Assembly: GCA_012515075.1 (NCBI GenBank) | Contig: JAAYZC010000013.1 | Coordinates: forward strand, 1 to 64,000 | Direction of reading: 5' to 3' | Length of the DNA: 64,000 bases | Source: Thermoplasmatales archaeon | GTDB lineage: Archaea > Thermoplasmatota > Thermoplasmata > Methanomassiliicoccales > Methanomethylophilaceae | Shown here: one piece after another, positions 17,931 to 26,726 of the stretch | Numbering within the stretch: the first letter of the stretch is position 1 | How the letters are laid out: each line of letters begins with the position of its first letter | Notes under the pieces: generated by a model | Databases searched by the model: none | What the model was told of the DNA's origin: nothing | What the model saw: the letters and a program-made list of their open reading frames with translations, nothing else | Made by a program: the position numbers and the translations under genes

Positions 17931-18260
17931 GAACCGCTTCTGGCGCTCGAGCCTTCTCATGAAGTCCCTTATGCTGTCCTCCGCCGTCCCTTCCTCGTCG
18001 AAGGACACCTTGATACCGGCGGCGGTGAGGGCCTCGTAGCCGTGCGGGCCTATCCCGCCGGTTATCACCGCGTCGACCTTCAGAGCTATGATAGCGTCGG
18101 CCACCTTCATCCCGGCGCCTTCGGCGCCCACGAATTCGTTGGACACGACCTGGTAGTCCAGGGTCTCCGGGTCGACGATGAGGAAGTAGGGGGCGTGGCC
18201 GAAATCCTCGGCCACGAAGGATTCAAGGGTGTCCCCTTCAGAAAGCACGCCTATCCTCAT
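17922..18260 (-). CDS. NifX/NifB-type Fe-Mo cofactor-binding domain protein
   Basis: A 112-residue single-domain protein of the dinitrogenase iron-molybdenum cofactor family (NifX/VnfX type), starting MRIGVLSEG and containing EDFGHAPYFLIVD and ITGGIGPHGYEAL. In non-nitrogen-fixing archaea these proteins are thought to bind or carry metal-sulfur clusters. Its start overlaps the end of the Mrp/ApbC gene upstream (18257-18260), which supports a job in iron-sulfur or metal-cofactor handling. Exact role unknown. Confidence 0.82.
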   Translation of the reverse strand: MRIGVLSEGDTLESFVAEDFGHAPYFLIVDPETLDYQVVSNEFVGAEGAGMKVADAIIALKVDAVITGGIGPHGYEALTAAGIKVSFDEEGTAEDSIRDFMRRLERQKRFSD

Positions 18261-19090
18261 TTCCCCTCCACACTCTCTACTATGTTGTCGATTATGGAGA
18301 AGAAGGCCTTGGCGGATTCGGACTCGGGGGAGTCCACGATTACCGGGAGGCCCGAATCCCCCGTGGTCACGACCCTCGGCTCTATGGGCACCCTGCCGAG
18401 GAACCTAACGTTCATATCTTTGGCGGTGGCCTCTCCCCCGCCGGATTTGAATATGTCCGTGCTCTTGCCGCAGTGGGGGCAGACGAATCCGCTCATGTTC
18501 TCTATCAGTCCGATGACGGGTATCTTCGTCTCGGCCCCGAACACAACGGACTTCCTGGAGTCCATCAGGGCAACGGACTGGGGCGTGGTGACTATAACGA
18601 TCCCGTCCGCCTGGGGTATAAGCTGCACTATGGAGAGGGCCTCGTCACCGGTGCCAGGGGGCATGTCGACGATCAGATAGTCCAGATATCCCCATTCCAC
18701 ATCCTCGATGAACTGTTTTATCGCTCCCATCTTAACCGGCCCCCTCCAGAGGACCGGGGAGTCCTTGTCGGGGAGCAGGAACGCCATGGACATTATCTTG
18801 AGTGAAGGAGGGTATGCTATGGGTATCAGCTTCCTGTCGCCGCTCACCTCCAGCTTCGCATCCTCCACGGCGAACATCTTGGGTATGTTCGGTCCGGTTA
18901 TGTCGAGATCCATCAGGCCCGTCTGGTAACCCCTCATGGAAAGCGCCAGGGCGAGGTTCGAGGACACGGTGCTCTTGCCGACGCCTCCCTTGCCGCTCAT
19001 CACGATTATAACGTGTTTGATTCTTCTGAGACTGTCCTGCAGACGGGTCTCCTCCTCGATCTCCTTGCCGCTGATCATAGGTTTCGACAT
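18257..19090 (-). CDS. Mrp/ApbC (NBP35-type) iron-sulfur carrier ATPase
   Basis: A 277-residue P-loop ATPase. The deviant Walker A motif MSGKGGVGKST is near residue 30, followed by DLDITGPNIPKMF and DMPPGTGDEALS, all typical of Mrp/ApbC. The CPHC pair (in MSGFVCPHCGKS) in the C-terminal half is where these dimers hold a transferable [4Fe-4S] cluster. The start is set at the ATG before SKPMISG because the open frame upstream runs into the divergent VOC gene region. Translationally coupled to the NifX-like gene. Confidence 0.92.
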   Translation of the reverse strand: MSKPMISGKEIEEETRLQDSLRRIKHVIIVMSGKGGVGKSTVSSNLALALSMRGYQTGLMDLDITGPNIPKMFAVEDAKLEVSGDRKLIPIAYPPSLKIMSMAFLLPDKDSPVLWRGPVKMGAIKQFIEDVEWGYLDYLIVDMPPGTGDEALSIVQLIPQADGIVIVTTPQSVALMDSRKSVVFGAETKIPVIGLIENMSGFVCPHCGKSTDIFKSGGGEATAKDMNVRFLGRVPIEPRVVTTGDSGLPVIVDSPESESAKAFFSIIDNIVESVEGK

Positions 19091-19139
19091 TGATGCACTT
19101 CCGTGATGGCCGATATAGATTAACGTCCTTAAAAAGCGT

Positions 19140-19574
19140 ATGGGAATGGATTTATCCTCGGTATGCGTTGACACCGGTATGCCCCTAGGCGACCCCAACG
19201 GAGGGATGTTCGAATACACCGCGGAGGGCCTTCCGCTGTCCATAGCTGCGGCGGAGATACCTGTGACCGACCTGCCCAGAGCCCTGACCTTCTACACCGA
19301 GGCCCTGGGCATGACCGTGTACCACAAGGACGCCCGCGCCGCGGTGGTCGGCGGCAGGGGATACAGGCTACTCCTCAACAAGAGGTTGAACGCGGGAGTC
19401 GAAACCGGATTCTACATGGGGGTTGAGAACCCCTACGACATGCACCGCCGCCTGATAGACGAGGGCGTGGTCTTCATCAGGGATCCTGCCAGGGGGCCCC
19501 TGGGTCTGACGACATCCTTCAAGGATCCGGACGGCAACATACTCCACGCCGCAGAGATGCCGGACAGAGTCTGA
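19140..19574 (+). CDS. Glyoxalase/VOC-family protein
   Basis: A 144-residue protein with one vicinal-oxygen-chelate domain. Recognisable elements are AAAEIPVTDLPRALTFYTEALGMTV in the first half and TTSFKDPDGNILHAAE near the end, which carries the usual metal-ligand Glu. The N-terminal 35 residues are an extra segment. Family members are metal enzymes such as glyoxalase I or dioxygenases, or binding proteins; substrate unknown. ATG 19146 is an alternative start. Confidence 0.82.
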   Translation: MGMDLSSVCVDTGMPLGDPNGGMFEYTAEGLPLSIAAAEIPVTDLPRALTFYTEALGMTVYHKDARAAVVGGRGYRLLLNKRLNAGVETGFYMGVENPYDMHRRLIDEGVVFIRDPARGPLGLTTSFKDPDGNILHAAEMPDRV

Positions 19575-19599
19575 AACCCTGCAACATATGGAATAGGAC

Positions 19600-19615
19600 G
19601 GGGGGAAGGCCCCCC
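19600..19615. terminator. GC hairpin between convergent genes
   Basis: A perfect stem GGGGGG-AAGG-CCCCCC lies between the stop of the VOC gene and the stop of sufB. There is no long T tract. The position between convergent genes suggests it limits read-through in both directions. Confidence 0.45.
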
Positions 19616-19623
19616 GGAAGGTT

Positions 19624-20847
19624 TCATGATCCGAGGTTTGCCTTGGCAACCGCCTCGTCTATCTCCTTCTTCAGGTTGTCCGGCAGGCCCTTTATGCCTC
19701 CCACCAGGAATCCCCTCACGATCATGCTGACCGCATCGTCCTCGGTCAGGCCGCGGGACATGAGGTATTCGATCTGATCCCGGGCTATCTTGCCGACGGC
19801 GGCCTCGTGGGTCATCTCCACGTCCGCCACGCTGGATTCAAGCTCCGGTATGGCCAGGGTCACGCCCCCGTCGTCCAGGATTATGCTGCGGCATTCCAGG
19901 TGGGCCTTGGCCCCGTTGGCGTTGCCCACGAGCCTGCCGCGGGCGATCATCCGCCCCTCGCCCTTGGTTATGCTCCTGGACATTATCTCGGCGCTGGTTC
20001 CCCTGGCGTTGAGCACTACCATCCCTCCGATGTCTATATCGGAGCCGCCGTGGGCAAGGCACATGGTGTTCTGCGTCGCGCTGGCACCCTCTCCGTTAAG
20101 GTAAGCCCCGGGGTAGCTCTGCATGCTGCCCACCGGGTTCAGCAGTACGTAGTTGTTGATGTATTTGGCGTTCTTCCCCAGTATCGTGTTGGTCCTGGGC
20201 CGTACGCCGGTGGCCTTGCCCCAGTTGTGTATCATCGAGAACGAAAGCGAGGCGTCGTCCTTCAGGTATATCTCGGAAACGCCGACGTGAAGGGACTCCT
20301 CCGCGTTCTTCTTGGTCGTGCATCCGGTTATGATCTCCAAGGACGCGCCCTCCTCGACTATGATTATGTTGTGGAGGTTCTGTATGGCCTTGTTCTTGTT
20401 GATCAGCATGCATGTCTGAAGGGGGTCCTTGACGTGGTATCCGGCCTTGACGCGTATGAAGTAGCCGTCGGAGTCCTCCAGGTAGCTCTTGGCCGTGAAC
20501 TTGTCCTTCGAAGGGTCCACGGCCTTCCAGCTGTACTCGCTCAGCCAGTCGTGTTCGGCGAGGGCGTCGCGGGTGCTCATGAGCTCGAGCCCCTCCTGAG
20601 CCCTGTTGGAGCAATGGCACATGCCGTTGTCGATGAACATTATGGTGCCGGAGCGGGCTTCCTCGGAGGGCATAACCCCCACGTTGACCATGCGGTCCTT
20701 CAACTCGGACGAGACATCCTCCAGGTCATCGACCCCTTCGGGCTCGTACGTGCCCTCGTCGAAGCTGTCGATGTCTATGTCCGGGCCGAAGGCCGCCTTC
20801 TTCTTGAGAGCATCCTTGACCGCGTTCAAATCTTTACCCTTCTGCAT
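19624..20847 (-). CDS. sufB: Fe-S cluster assembly scaffold SufB/SmsB
   Basis: A 407-residue SufB/SufD family scaffold. The long right-handed beta-helix core is visible as repeated short strands, with CHCSNRAQEG near residue 80, a TGCTTKKNAEESLHVG stretch near residue 160, and the conserved C-terminal HEAAVGKIARDQIEYLMSRGL. With the ATPase gene just upstream it forms the two-gene minimal Suf (Sms) system known from methanogens, where this homodimeric scaffold replaces the SufBD pair. The start ATG 20847 lies 22 bases inside the end of sufC. SufS and SufU genes are not near. Confidence 0.92.
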   Translation of the reverse strand: MQKGKDLNAVKDALKKKAAFGPDIDIDSFDEGTYEPEGVDDLEDVSSELKDRMVNVGVMPSEEARSGTIMFIDNGMCHCSNRAQEGLELMSTRDALAEHDWLSEYSWKAVDPSKDKFTAKSYLEDSDGYFIRVKAGYHVKDPLQTCMLINKNKAIQNLHNIIIVEEGASLEIITGCTTKKNAEESLHVGVSEIYLKDDASLSFSMIHNWGKATGVRPRTNTILGKNAKYINNYVLLNPVGSMQSYPGAYLNGEGASATQNTMCLAHGGSDIDIGGMVVLNARGTSAEIMSRSITKGEGRMIARGRLVGNANGAKAHLECRSIILDDGGVTLAIPELESSVADVEMTHEAAVGKIARDQIEYLMSRGLTEDDAVSMIVRGFLVGGIKGLPDNLKKEIDEAVAKANLGS

Positions 20848-21566
20848 TCGATGCACTCTCCGTATCCTCTCTCCTTGATGTCCTTCAGCATGTCCATTGG
20901 GCGTCCGGAGCAGCGTATCTGCCCCTCTCTCATTATATAGGCCGTGTCTGCCCCTATGTAGTTCAGTATCTGTCCGGTGTGGGTGATGACCAGCGACGAG
21001 ACGCGTCTCTCAGAGGGGCAGCGGCTGTTCGATTCGTACAGGAGGTCGTGGACCTTCTTGCCTATGAGGTCTATGCTCTCCAGGTCCACTCCTGACTCCG
21101 GTTCGTCAAGAAGGATGAACTCCGGCTTCTGCGCGGTCAGCTGCAGGAGTTCCGATCTCTTGATCTCTCCTCCGGAGAATCCCACGTTGACATCTCTGTC
21201 CAGCAGGGGCTTCATCCTGAACTCCCCCGCACGTTGAAGGGTGCCGCCGTCGCCGCCGGAGGCCGCCTTGACCAGGTCCCCGAGCTTGACCCCCACGACG
21301 TTGGGGGGTCTCTGCATCATCATGCCTATCCCGAGCCTGGCGCGCTCGTCCACGGGAAGGTCGGTTATGTCCTCGCCCTTGAAAACTATGTTCCCTTTGG
21401 TGACCTTGCAGGTCCCGTAGCCCATGATTGCGGACATGAGCGTGCTCTTGCCGGAACCGTTGGGGCCGAAGAGCACACAGGTCTCCCCGTCCTTGATGTT
21501 GAGGTTGACCCCTCTGAGGATCTTCCTCCCGCCGGCATCCACATGCAAATCTGAAATCTCCAACAT
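20826..21566 (-). CDS. sufC: Fe-S cluster assembly ATPase SufC/SmsC
   Basis: A 246-residue ABC ATPase. Walker A (GPNGSGKST, about residue 35), signature-like SGGEIKRSELLQL near residue 140, and Walker B with LLDEPESGVD near residue 160 all match SufC, including the E-P-E-S-G-V-D variant. It drives cluster assembly on the SufB scaffold. First gene of the sufCB pair. Confidence 0.95.
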   Translation of the reverse strand: MLEISDLHVDAGGRKILRGVNLNIKDGETCVLFGPNGSGKSTLMSAIMGYGTCKVTKGNIVFKGEDITDLPVDERARLGIGMMMQRPPNVVGVKLGDLVKAASGGDGGTLQRAGEFRMKPLLDRDVNVGFSGGEIKRSELLQLTAQKPEFILLDEPESGVDLESIDLIGKKVHDLLYESNSRCPSERRVSSLVITHTGQILNYIGADTAYIMREGQIRCSGRPMDMLKDIKERGYGECIECRRVKI

Positions 21567-21705
21567 GGCTTAACCCTTCAGCTTATGTAATCCGCGACTC
21601 TGGTATAATACAGACGCACCGTCATGGTTTTTGGGTATTAAACCGTATTCGGTCACGCGGATGCGCATCGAAGGGGTTTTATCGGCACCCCGCATTGACG
21701 GGGAC

Positions 21706-22281
21706 ATGAAGGTCGTCGCGATCAACGGCAGCCCCCGTCTGATAGGCAACACGGCAAACGCCGTGGGGGATCTCTTCGACGAGTTGGAGAAGGAAGGAAT
21801 CGAGACGGAGCACGTGCAGATCTACGCCGATCATCTCTCCCCATGCAACGACTGCAGGTCCTGCGAGATGCGCGGCGACGGAAGATGCATCATAGAGGAT
21901 GACCGCCTCAACGAGATCGTGGACATGATGGCGGAAGCTGACGGCATAGTGCTGGCCTCCCCCACCTACTACGGGTCCTGCACGGGTCAGATGAAGATAT
22001 TCCTGGAGCGCGCGGGCCTGGCCACGGAGACGGGCGGTCTGCGGCTGAGGAGGAAGGTTGGTGCGGCCCTGGTGGTCCAGGCCCACGAGGGCGGATCCAT
22101 GGTCTACTCCGAGCTGGTGAACTTCATGCTACGCAACCAGATGGTGGTCTGCGGCTCCACGCCCTGCACCATACTTACGGCCAAGGATACCCCCGGGTAT
22201 CTGAAGGACGAGGCGGGCATGAGGGCCCTTAGAACCCTGGGCCGCGAGATGTCCTGGCTCCTGGGATCCCTCTCCCGCTGA
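21706..22281 (+). CDS. Iron-sulfur flavoprotein (Isf family)
   Basis: A 191-residue flavodoxin-fold protein. It begins MKVVAINGSPRLIGNT, the FMN phosphate loop, and then has a compact cysteine motif CNDCRSCEMRGDGRC (CX2CX2CX7C, about residues 46-60), which matches the cluster motif of Isf of methanogens, where FMN and a [4Fe-4S] cluster pass electrons and may deal with oxygen or peroxide. The chain length is also that of Isf. The start is set at the ATG before KVVAING; an open frame upstream adds 25 unlikely residues. Confidence 0.85.
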   Translation: MKVVAINGSPRLIGNTANAVGDLFDELEKEGIETEHVQIYADHLSPCNDCRSCEMRGDGRCIIEDDRLNEIVDMMAEADGIVLASPTYYGSCTGQMKIFLERAGLATETGGLRLRRKVGAALVVQAHEGGSMVYSELVNFMLRNQMVVCGSTPCTILTAKDTPGYLKDEAGMRALRTLGREMSWLLGSLSR

Positions 22282-22290
22282 TCCCGCGGA

Positions 22291-23013
22291 TCAGAAGAAG
22301 TAGAAGCCGCAGCCCTCCTCCGAGGAGATCCTGGCGACTGCGGACAGGCGTTCCAGCGGCCCGCTGTAGCGTCTTACCATCATCTTCCCCTCCGATGGTA
22401 GCGCCGTCGCGAGGACCTCCGTCTCCCTGAGCATCTCCCGGGCCTCCGAGGGGGTGTACACCCTGCCCGATGCGACCCCTTCCGGCACGGAGGCGATTAT
22501 GCCGCAGCCGTGTCTGGCCGCTATCTCCGGCAGCAGGCTGCCGTCGGGCCCGAATGACCCTATGCATCCCCTGCCCTTGTCCCAGGACAGGGGGCACCCG
22601 GAGCATATGCCGTTCATGGTGTCAAAGTCCAGGAGGTCCCATCCGGTGACGCGGTCCTCATTCTTGGATGATTCCAGAGCCCTTCCGGCCCTTCCGGGGT
22701 CCAGGGCCGGGAAGTCCACCCATCCGGTGGGGGTCCTTTCCGCCAGAGGCTCCAACCTCTCCCTGTCGTCCGCGTTCTTCACCTTGTCCATGTACACGGC
22801 GTCGGTCTCCGGGTTGATGCGGTTCCTCCTGAGGAACGCCTCCCAATCCGGGAACTCGGTCATCGCCCTCTCGAGCGGTACCTTCTCGTCATGTTCGGCG
22901 GCATCCTCGAAGCCCGCCGTGTCCGTCATCATGATCCGGCGTATGTCGGTCTTATAGGAGCGGCAGGCCGCGGAGGGGGCCTCCAGCTCCTTGATCCCTA
23001 TGCTTATGCCCAA
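22291..23013 (-). CDS. Hypothetical protein with a cysteine cluster
   Basis: A 240-residue soluble protein that I cannot assign. The middle has four cysteines close together in ICSGCPLSWDKGRGC and ends in an unusual CGFYFF tail, so it may bind a metal or cluster. No membrane helix. It is followed by a four-helix membrane protein gene one base downstream and then by an anchored exported protein, so the three are one operon. Possible starts exist at residue 28-29 (MMTD). Function unknown. Confidence 0.65.
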   Translation of the reverse strand: MGISIGIKELEAPSAACRSYKTDIRRIMMTDTAGFEDAAEHDEKVPLERAMTEFPDWEAFLRRNRINPETDAVYMDKVKNADDRERLEPLAERTPTGWVDFPALDPGRAGRALESSKNEDRVTGWDLLDFDTMNGICSGCPLSWDKGRGCIGSFGPDGSLLPEIAARHGCGIIASVPEGVASGRVYTPSEAREMLRETEVLATALPSEGKMMVRRYSGPLERLSAVARISSEEGCGFYFF

Positions 23014-23014
23014 T

Positions 23015-23617
23015 TCAGTCCCCCTCGTGTCTCCCCTTCACCCTCACCGTGCGGTCGACCCTCTCCTTGCGGTCGTCCTTGGGGCCGTTGATGTACTCGT
23101 CTCTGGCTCCCTTGAATTCCGCAACGGGTATCACGAGCTTCAGAACCATGAGCCCCATCACGACCCATATGAATCCCGACATGTCGGCGGTCATGGTAAG
23201 TCCAGTGATCGTGCCCGAGCTCATGGCCCCGGCCAGGTCCGTGGCGTCGACGACCAGTACGCCGCCTTGGGTGAACATGTACACCCAGAATATGGCGTAC
23301 ACGCCGCTTATCAGGCAGAAGATCATCCTGGAGTAGCTGCCGGGAGGGTAATAGCCTATCGGTATCCTCAGAACCAGCAGCGGAAGGCCGAACAGCATGT
23401 ACACCACGAGGACGGACCTCAGCAGGGCCAGTATCTTGTCGAAGTCCTCCTGCTCGAGCCCTTGGATCATGCCGGCCATCCATGCCGCGATCTCCCCGGA
23501 GTAGTAGTACAGGATCAGGGGCAGCACGAGCAGCACCAGGGCCCCCCAGGTGAAGCTCAGCAAGGACCTGGCCCTGCTGCCCCTGCCCAGGGCGAAGTCC
23601 TCCCTGATTCCCGTCAT
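23015..23617 (-). CDS. Integral membrane protein, four predicted helices
   Basis: A 200-residue protein with four hydrophobic stretches (about residues 22-45, 64-86, 95-116 and 145-165) and a charged C-terminal tail of about 30 residues (basic, Arg/Lys/Asp rich). No recognisable family. Its start overlaps the end of the upstream anchored protein gene by 4 bases (23614-23617). It may form a membrane partner of that protein; this is inference from overlap only. Confidence 0.7.
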   Translation of the reverse strand: MTGIREDFALGRGSRARSLLSFTWGALVLLVLPLILYYYSGEIAAWMAGMIQGLEQEDFDKILALLRSVLVVYMLFGLPLLVLRIPIGYYPPGSYSRMIFCLISGVYAIFWVYMFTQGGVLVVDATDLAGAMSSGTITGLTMTADMSGFIWVVMGLMVLKLVIPVAEFKGARDEYINGPKDDRKERVDRTVRVKGRHEGD

Positions 23618-24495
23618 GCGGATCCCTCCCCGGCCGGGGTCCCGTATATGGCCTCTACGATGGCTATGAGGTCGGCGGCATCCTCGGCCGTGATGGTGAA
23701 CGTCTCGGTCGGATCGCCCGGGACGGTGACCTCCGCGGTCATGGTCCCGTCCTCATTGAGCGCGCCCCTGAGCGCGCCCGCAAGATACAGGTCCCCCACC
23801 GTGGACGTGACCATCTCCAGCGTGCCCTGGGCCGGGACGGAGAAGTTCACTTCGATGTTCTGGCCGCCATCCTGCCCCAGTATGGTGGCGTGGGTCCCGT
23901 CCGGCAGGCCGTCGAACATGCTGCCCTCCAATCCGGTCATCCTGCACGACAGGACCTTCGGGTCCTCCGAGTCAAGGGTCACGGTCCCCGTCGAGGATAT
24001 CGGGACCTCCATACTCACCTCTACGCTCGCTCCCAGCATCCCTGCCATGTAGTACCCCTGAAGCCGCAGGGACATGGGCATGGCTATCCCCTCTTCAGAG
24101 GATTGGCCGTTGTAGTATGAGAGCACCATTATGGTGTCGAGGAGCCCGAAGTCCCCCTCTATCTGGAGGGACGTCTCCTCTCCCTTCTTGAGCGTGATTC
24201 CCATCTGCTCGTATACGGCAAAGCTGACCCCATCTCCGGCATCCAGGGACATCGACAGGCCCACCCTTTCGAAGTCATATGGCATGTCGGAGTGTATCAC
24301 GATCGGCTGGTTAGCGGATATCATGAACCTGATGGGATCGGCCGGGTCCTGTTCGATGCCGATTTCCAGACCTTCGGTGCCGCTCACCGAGATACCGTTC
24401 TGAGTCAGAGGGACGAATGCCATGACGATCATCGCTATCACCGCGACGGTCACGGCCGCCAGCCCCAGGCGCGCCAAGGCCTTGGCTACGTTCAT
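23614..24495 (-). CDS. Membrane-anchored extracytoplasmic protein
   Basis: A 293-residue protein with one N-terminal hydrophobic segment (residues 9-28, LGLAAVTVAVIAMIVMAFVP) followed by a long polar, beta-rich, acidic domain. This is the form of a protein anchored in the membrane with its body outside. The start is the ATG at 24495, directly before NVAKALARLG; the long open frame upstream is antisense to the PUA gene and not coding. No domain recognised. First gene of a three-gene run. Confidence 0.72.
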   Translation of the reverse strand: MNVAKALARLGLAAVTVAVIAMIVMAFVPLTQNGISVSGTEGLEIGIEQDPADPIRFMISANQPIVIHSDMPYDFERVGLSMSLDAGDGVSFAVYEQMGITLKKGEETSLQIEGDFGLLDTIMVLSYYNGQSSEEGIAMPMSLRLQGYYMAGMLGASVEVSMEVPISSTGTVTLDSEDPKVLSCRMTGLEGSMFDGLPDGTHATILGQDGGQNIEVNFSVPAQGTLEMVTSTVGDLYLAGALRGALNEDGTMTAEVTVPGDPTETFTITAEDAADLIAIVEAIYGTPAGEGSA

Positions 24496-24579
24496 GGGTA
24501 CCGTATGCGAATGCTGACTTAAAGAATTGCAGGCTTCCAATGCAAAACACTGATAACGGCGGAGCACATATTCCAGGCG

Positions 24580-25071
24580 ATGGCAGACATAATGATCCGC
24601 AAGAGGAAGAGGATGCGTTCGAAGGAGATCAAGGCCATCTCCGAAGAGCTGGAAGCCGCCCTCGGGGTTCCCGTGTTCGGCGAGACGGACCCAGTGGACC
24701 TGGCCGAGAGCAGCGAGTTCAACGTTCTGTTCCTGGGCGGCGACATAGTCGGTCTCGTCCTCGAGGGGCGCCCCTTCCTGACCGTCAGGGGGATATTGAA
24801 GTACAAGCCCTCCAGGAAGGCTGTCACCGTCGACATGGGGGCCGTCCCGTATGTGACGAACGGGGCGGACGTGATGGGGCCCGGCATAATGGATGCCGAT
24901 CCGGGTATAGCCGAGGGAGACCTGGTCTGGATAAGGGACGTCAGGAACCTGGTCCCCCTGGCCGTGGGGATATCCCTGCGTTCCGGGTCCGGACTGATGA
25001 ACAAGGAGAAGGGCAAGGCCATAAGGACGATACACAACGTCGGCGACAAGCTCTGGAAGACCGGCGAGTGA
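24580..25071 (+). CDS. PUA-domain RNA-binding protein (MCT-1/Tma20-like)
   Basis: A 163-residue protein. Residues about 75-155 form a PUA domain (AVPYVTNGADVMGPGIMDADPGI, then GDLVWIRDV), preceded by an N-terminal domain that starts with a basic KRKRMRSKEIK. This is the archaeal relative of MCT-1/Tma20, which acts on the ribosome, possibly in recycling or start-site work. Two possible ATGs (24580 and 24592). Followed 4 bases later by sepF. Confidence 0.85.
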   Translation: MADIMIRKRKRMRSKEIKAISEELEAALGVPVFGETDPVDLAESSEFNVLFLGGDIVGLVLEGRPFLTVRGILKYKPSRKAVTVDMGAVPYVTNGADVMGPGIMDADPGIAEGDLVWIRDVRNLVPLAVGISLRSGSGLMNKEKGKAIRTIHNVGDKLWKTGE

Positions 25072-25075
25072 GAGG

Positions 25076-25414
25076 ATGTTCCGCAGAAGAGCCACCGCCG
25101 AGGAGGGGCCCCGGGCCTTCGTGGACCTCGGAGAGGCCGGGGAGGCCACCGCGGGCACGTACGGGCACAGGCTGCTGGTGGCCGAGGTGCTGGAATACGG
25201 GGACATGAAGAAGGTCATGGACAGGGCGTACAAGGGGAACCCGGTCGTGGCCGACATGTCCCGCTTCTCCTCAGGCGACGATCTGAGGCTCCGGGCGGCA
25301 GGGGACCTGCGTCAGGTGGCCAAGGACACGGGCGGGAGCATGATGTCCGTCGGCGACAACCTGCTCGTGTACTCCCCGCCGGGGACCGGACTGGAGAAGC
25401 TGAGGGTGAGATGA
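25076..25414 (+). CDS. sepF: Cell division protein SepF
   Basis: A 112-residue protein with the SepF (DUF552) fold: a short N-terminal region, then the block VAEVLEYGDMKKVMDRAYKGNPVVADMSRF and a glycine-containing end (GDNLLVYSPPG). Archaeal SepF anchors FtsZ to the membrane through an N-terminal helix; here the N-terminus MFRRRATAEEGPRAFVDLG is shorter and less hydrophobic than usual. It sits between the PUA gene and an HD hydrolase, with 1 base to the latter. FtsZ is not in the window. Confidence 0.85.
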   Translation: MFRRRATAEEGPRAFVDLGEAGEATAGTYGHRLLVAEVLEYGDMKKVMDRAYKGNPVVADMSRFSSGDDLRLRAAGDLRQVAKDTGGSMMSVGDNLLVYSPPGTGLEKLRVR

Positions 25415-25415
25415 G

Positions 25416-26726
25416 ATGGGCGCAAGGAAGATGATACAGGACCCCGTGCACGGGAGCATACCGGTCGACGGCCTCTTCCTGGAGATTCTGAACAGGCACG
25501 AGATGCAGAGGCTCCGCAGGGTCAGGCAGCTGGGGATGGGCAACATGGTCTTCCCCGGGGCGAACCACACGCGCTTCGAACACTGCATGGGCGTGTTCCA
25601 CCTGGCGGGCAGGATGGCCTCCAACATAGGTCTGGAACGGGAGGACTCGGACACGGTCAGGGCCGCCGCGCTACTGCACGACGTGTGCCACCCCGCCTTC
25701 TCGCACACGATGGAGGACATAATGGAGGACCGCACCGGGATGGACCACATGGGCCTGGCCCGCGCGCTGATAACCGGGACGGTCCCGAACCGTCTCTCCA
25801 GGGACCGGGACCTGGGGGAGGAGCCCCCACCCATAGGCGAGGTCCTGGAGGGCTCCGGGATATCCGCCGACACAGTCTGCGATCTCATATCCTACCCTGA
25901 ATCCAGGACCTTCAGCCTGGAGAGCTTCGCCGAAGGGAACAGGGCCTCCTACTTCCCTTCCAAGGATTACGTGCACCAGATAATACACGGGCCGGTGGAC
26001 GCCGACCAGATGGACTATCTGATCCGCGATGCGCACTACACGGGGGTGTCCCACGGGTCCATAGACACGGACCGTCTGCTCAACACGATGCGCGTCCACA
26101 ACGACCGCATCGTGCTGGAGAAGGGGGGCATCTCGGCCGCCGAGGGCCTGATGGTCTCCAGGGCTCTCATGTACTCCTCCGTGTACTACCACAGGACCGT
26201 GAGGCTAGCGGAGATGATGCTGACCAAGGCGGCGGACACGTCGGGCCTGGACCTCTCCGAGATATACCTGATGTCCGACTTCGACCTGACAAGCGCCATA
26301 ATCTCCTCGGGAGGCAGGTCATCCAGGATCGTCCGGGACCTTCTCGACCGCAGGCTCTACAAGAGCGCCCTGGTCCTGTACACCATAGACCTGGACGAGG
26401 ACACCTCCACGGTCCTTCAGCGCTACCTGCCGTATCACAAGCGGCGGGCCCTGGAGTGGGAGATCGCCGAGGCGGCGGGGGTGGACGACCAGGACGTCCT
26501 TGTGGACATACCTCTCAAGTCCGCCCTGATGGACATGGCGAAGATAGGCAAGACCGACGTCTCCATACTGGACCGTGAGGGCCGGGTTCGTTCGATAACC
26601 AAATACTCCCCGATAGCCAAGGCCCTTCAGACCCGTGACACCCTGGACTGGGCGATGGCCGTGTCCGCCCCCAGGGGGAAGAGGGAGGCGGTGGAGAGGG
26701 CGGCCCGGAAGGTGCTCAGCCTTTGA
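25416..26726 (+). CDS. HD-superfamily hydrolase, dNTPase/SAMHD1-like
   Basis: A 436-residue protein with the HD metal site HTRFEHCMGVFHLAG (about residues 50-64) and LLHDVCHPAFSHTMED (about residues 86-101), then DADQMDYLIRDAHYTGV near 200. This arrangement is that of the dNTP triphosphohydrolase/SAMHD1 branch. The start ATG 25416 follows the sepF stop by one base. The final 11 bases overlap rtcB on the other strand. The likely substrate is a (d)NTP but is not proven by sequence. Confidence 0.88.
   Translation: MGARKMIQDPVHGSIPVDGLFLEILNRHEMQRLRRVRQLGMGNMVFPGANHTRFEHCMGVFHLAGRMASNIGLEREDSDTVRAAALLHDVCHPAFSHTMEDIMEDRTGMDHMGLARALITGTVPNRLSRDRDLGEEPPPIGEVLEGSGISADTVCDLISYPESRTFSLESFAEGNRASYFPSKDYVHQIIHGPVDADQMDYLIRDAHYTGVSHGSIDTDRLLNTMRVHNDRIVLEKGGISAAEGLMVSRALMYSSVYYHRTVRLAEMMLTKAADTSGLDLSEIYLMSDFDLTSAIISSGGRSSRIVRDLLDRRLYKSALVLYTIDLDEDTSTVLQRYLPYHKRRALEWEIAEAAGVDDQDVLVDIPLKSALMDMAKIGKTDVSILDREGRVRSITKYSPIAKALQTRDTLDWAMAVSAPRGKREAVERAARKVLSL

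Noticed and set aside
23614..25257. 547-codon open frame including the anchored exported protein
   Set aside because: Only the part from ATG 24495 has a signal-anchor and sensible composition; the rest is antisense to the PUA and SepF genes.
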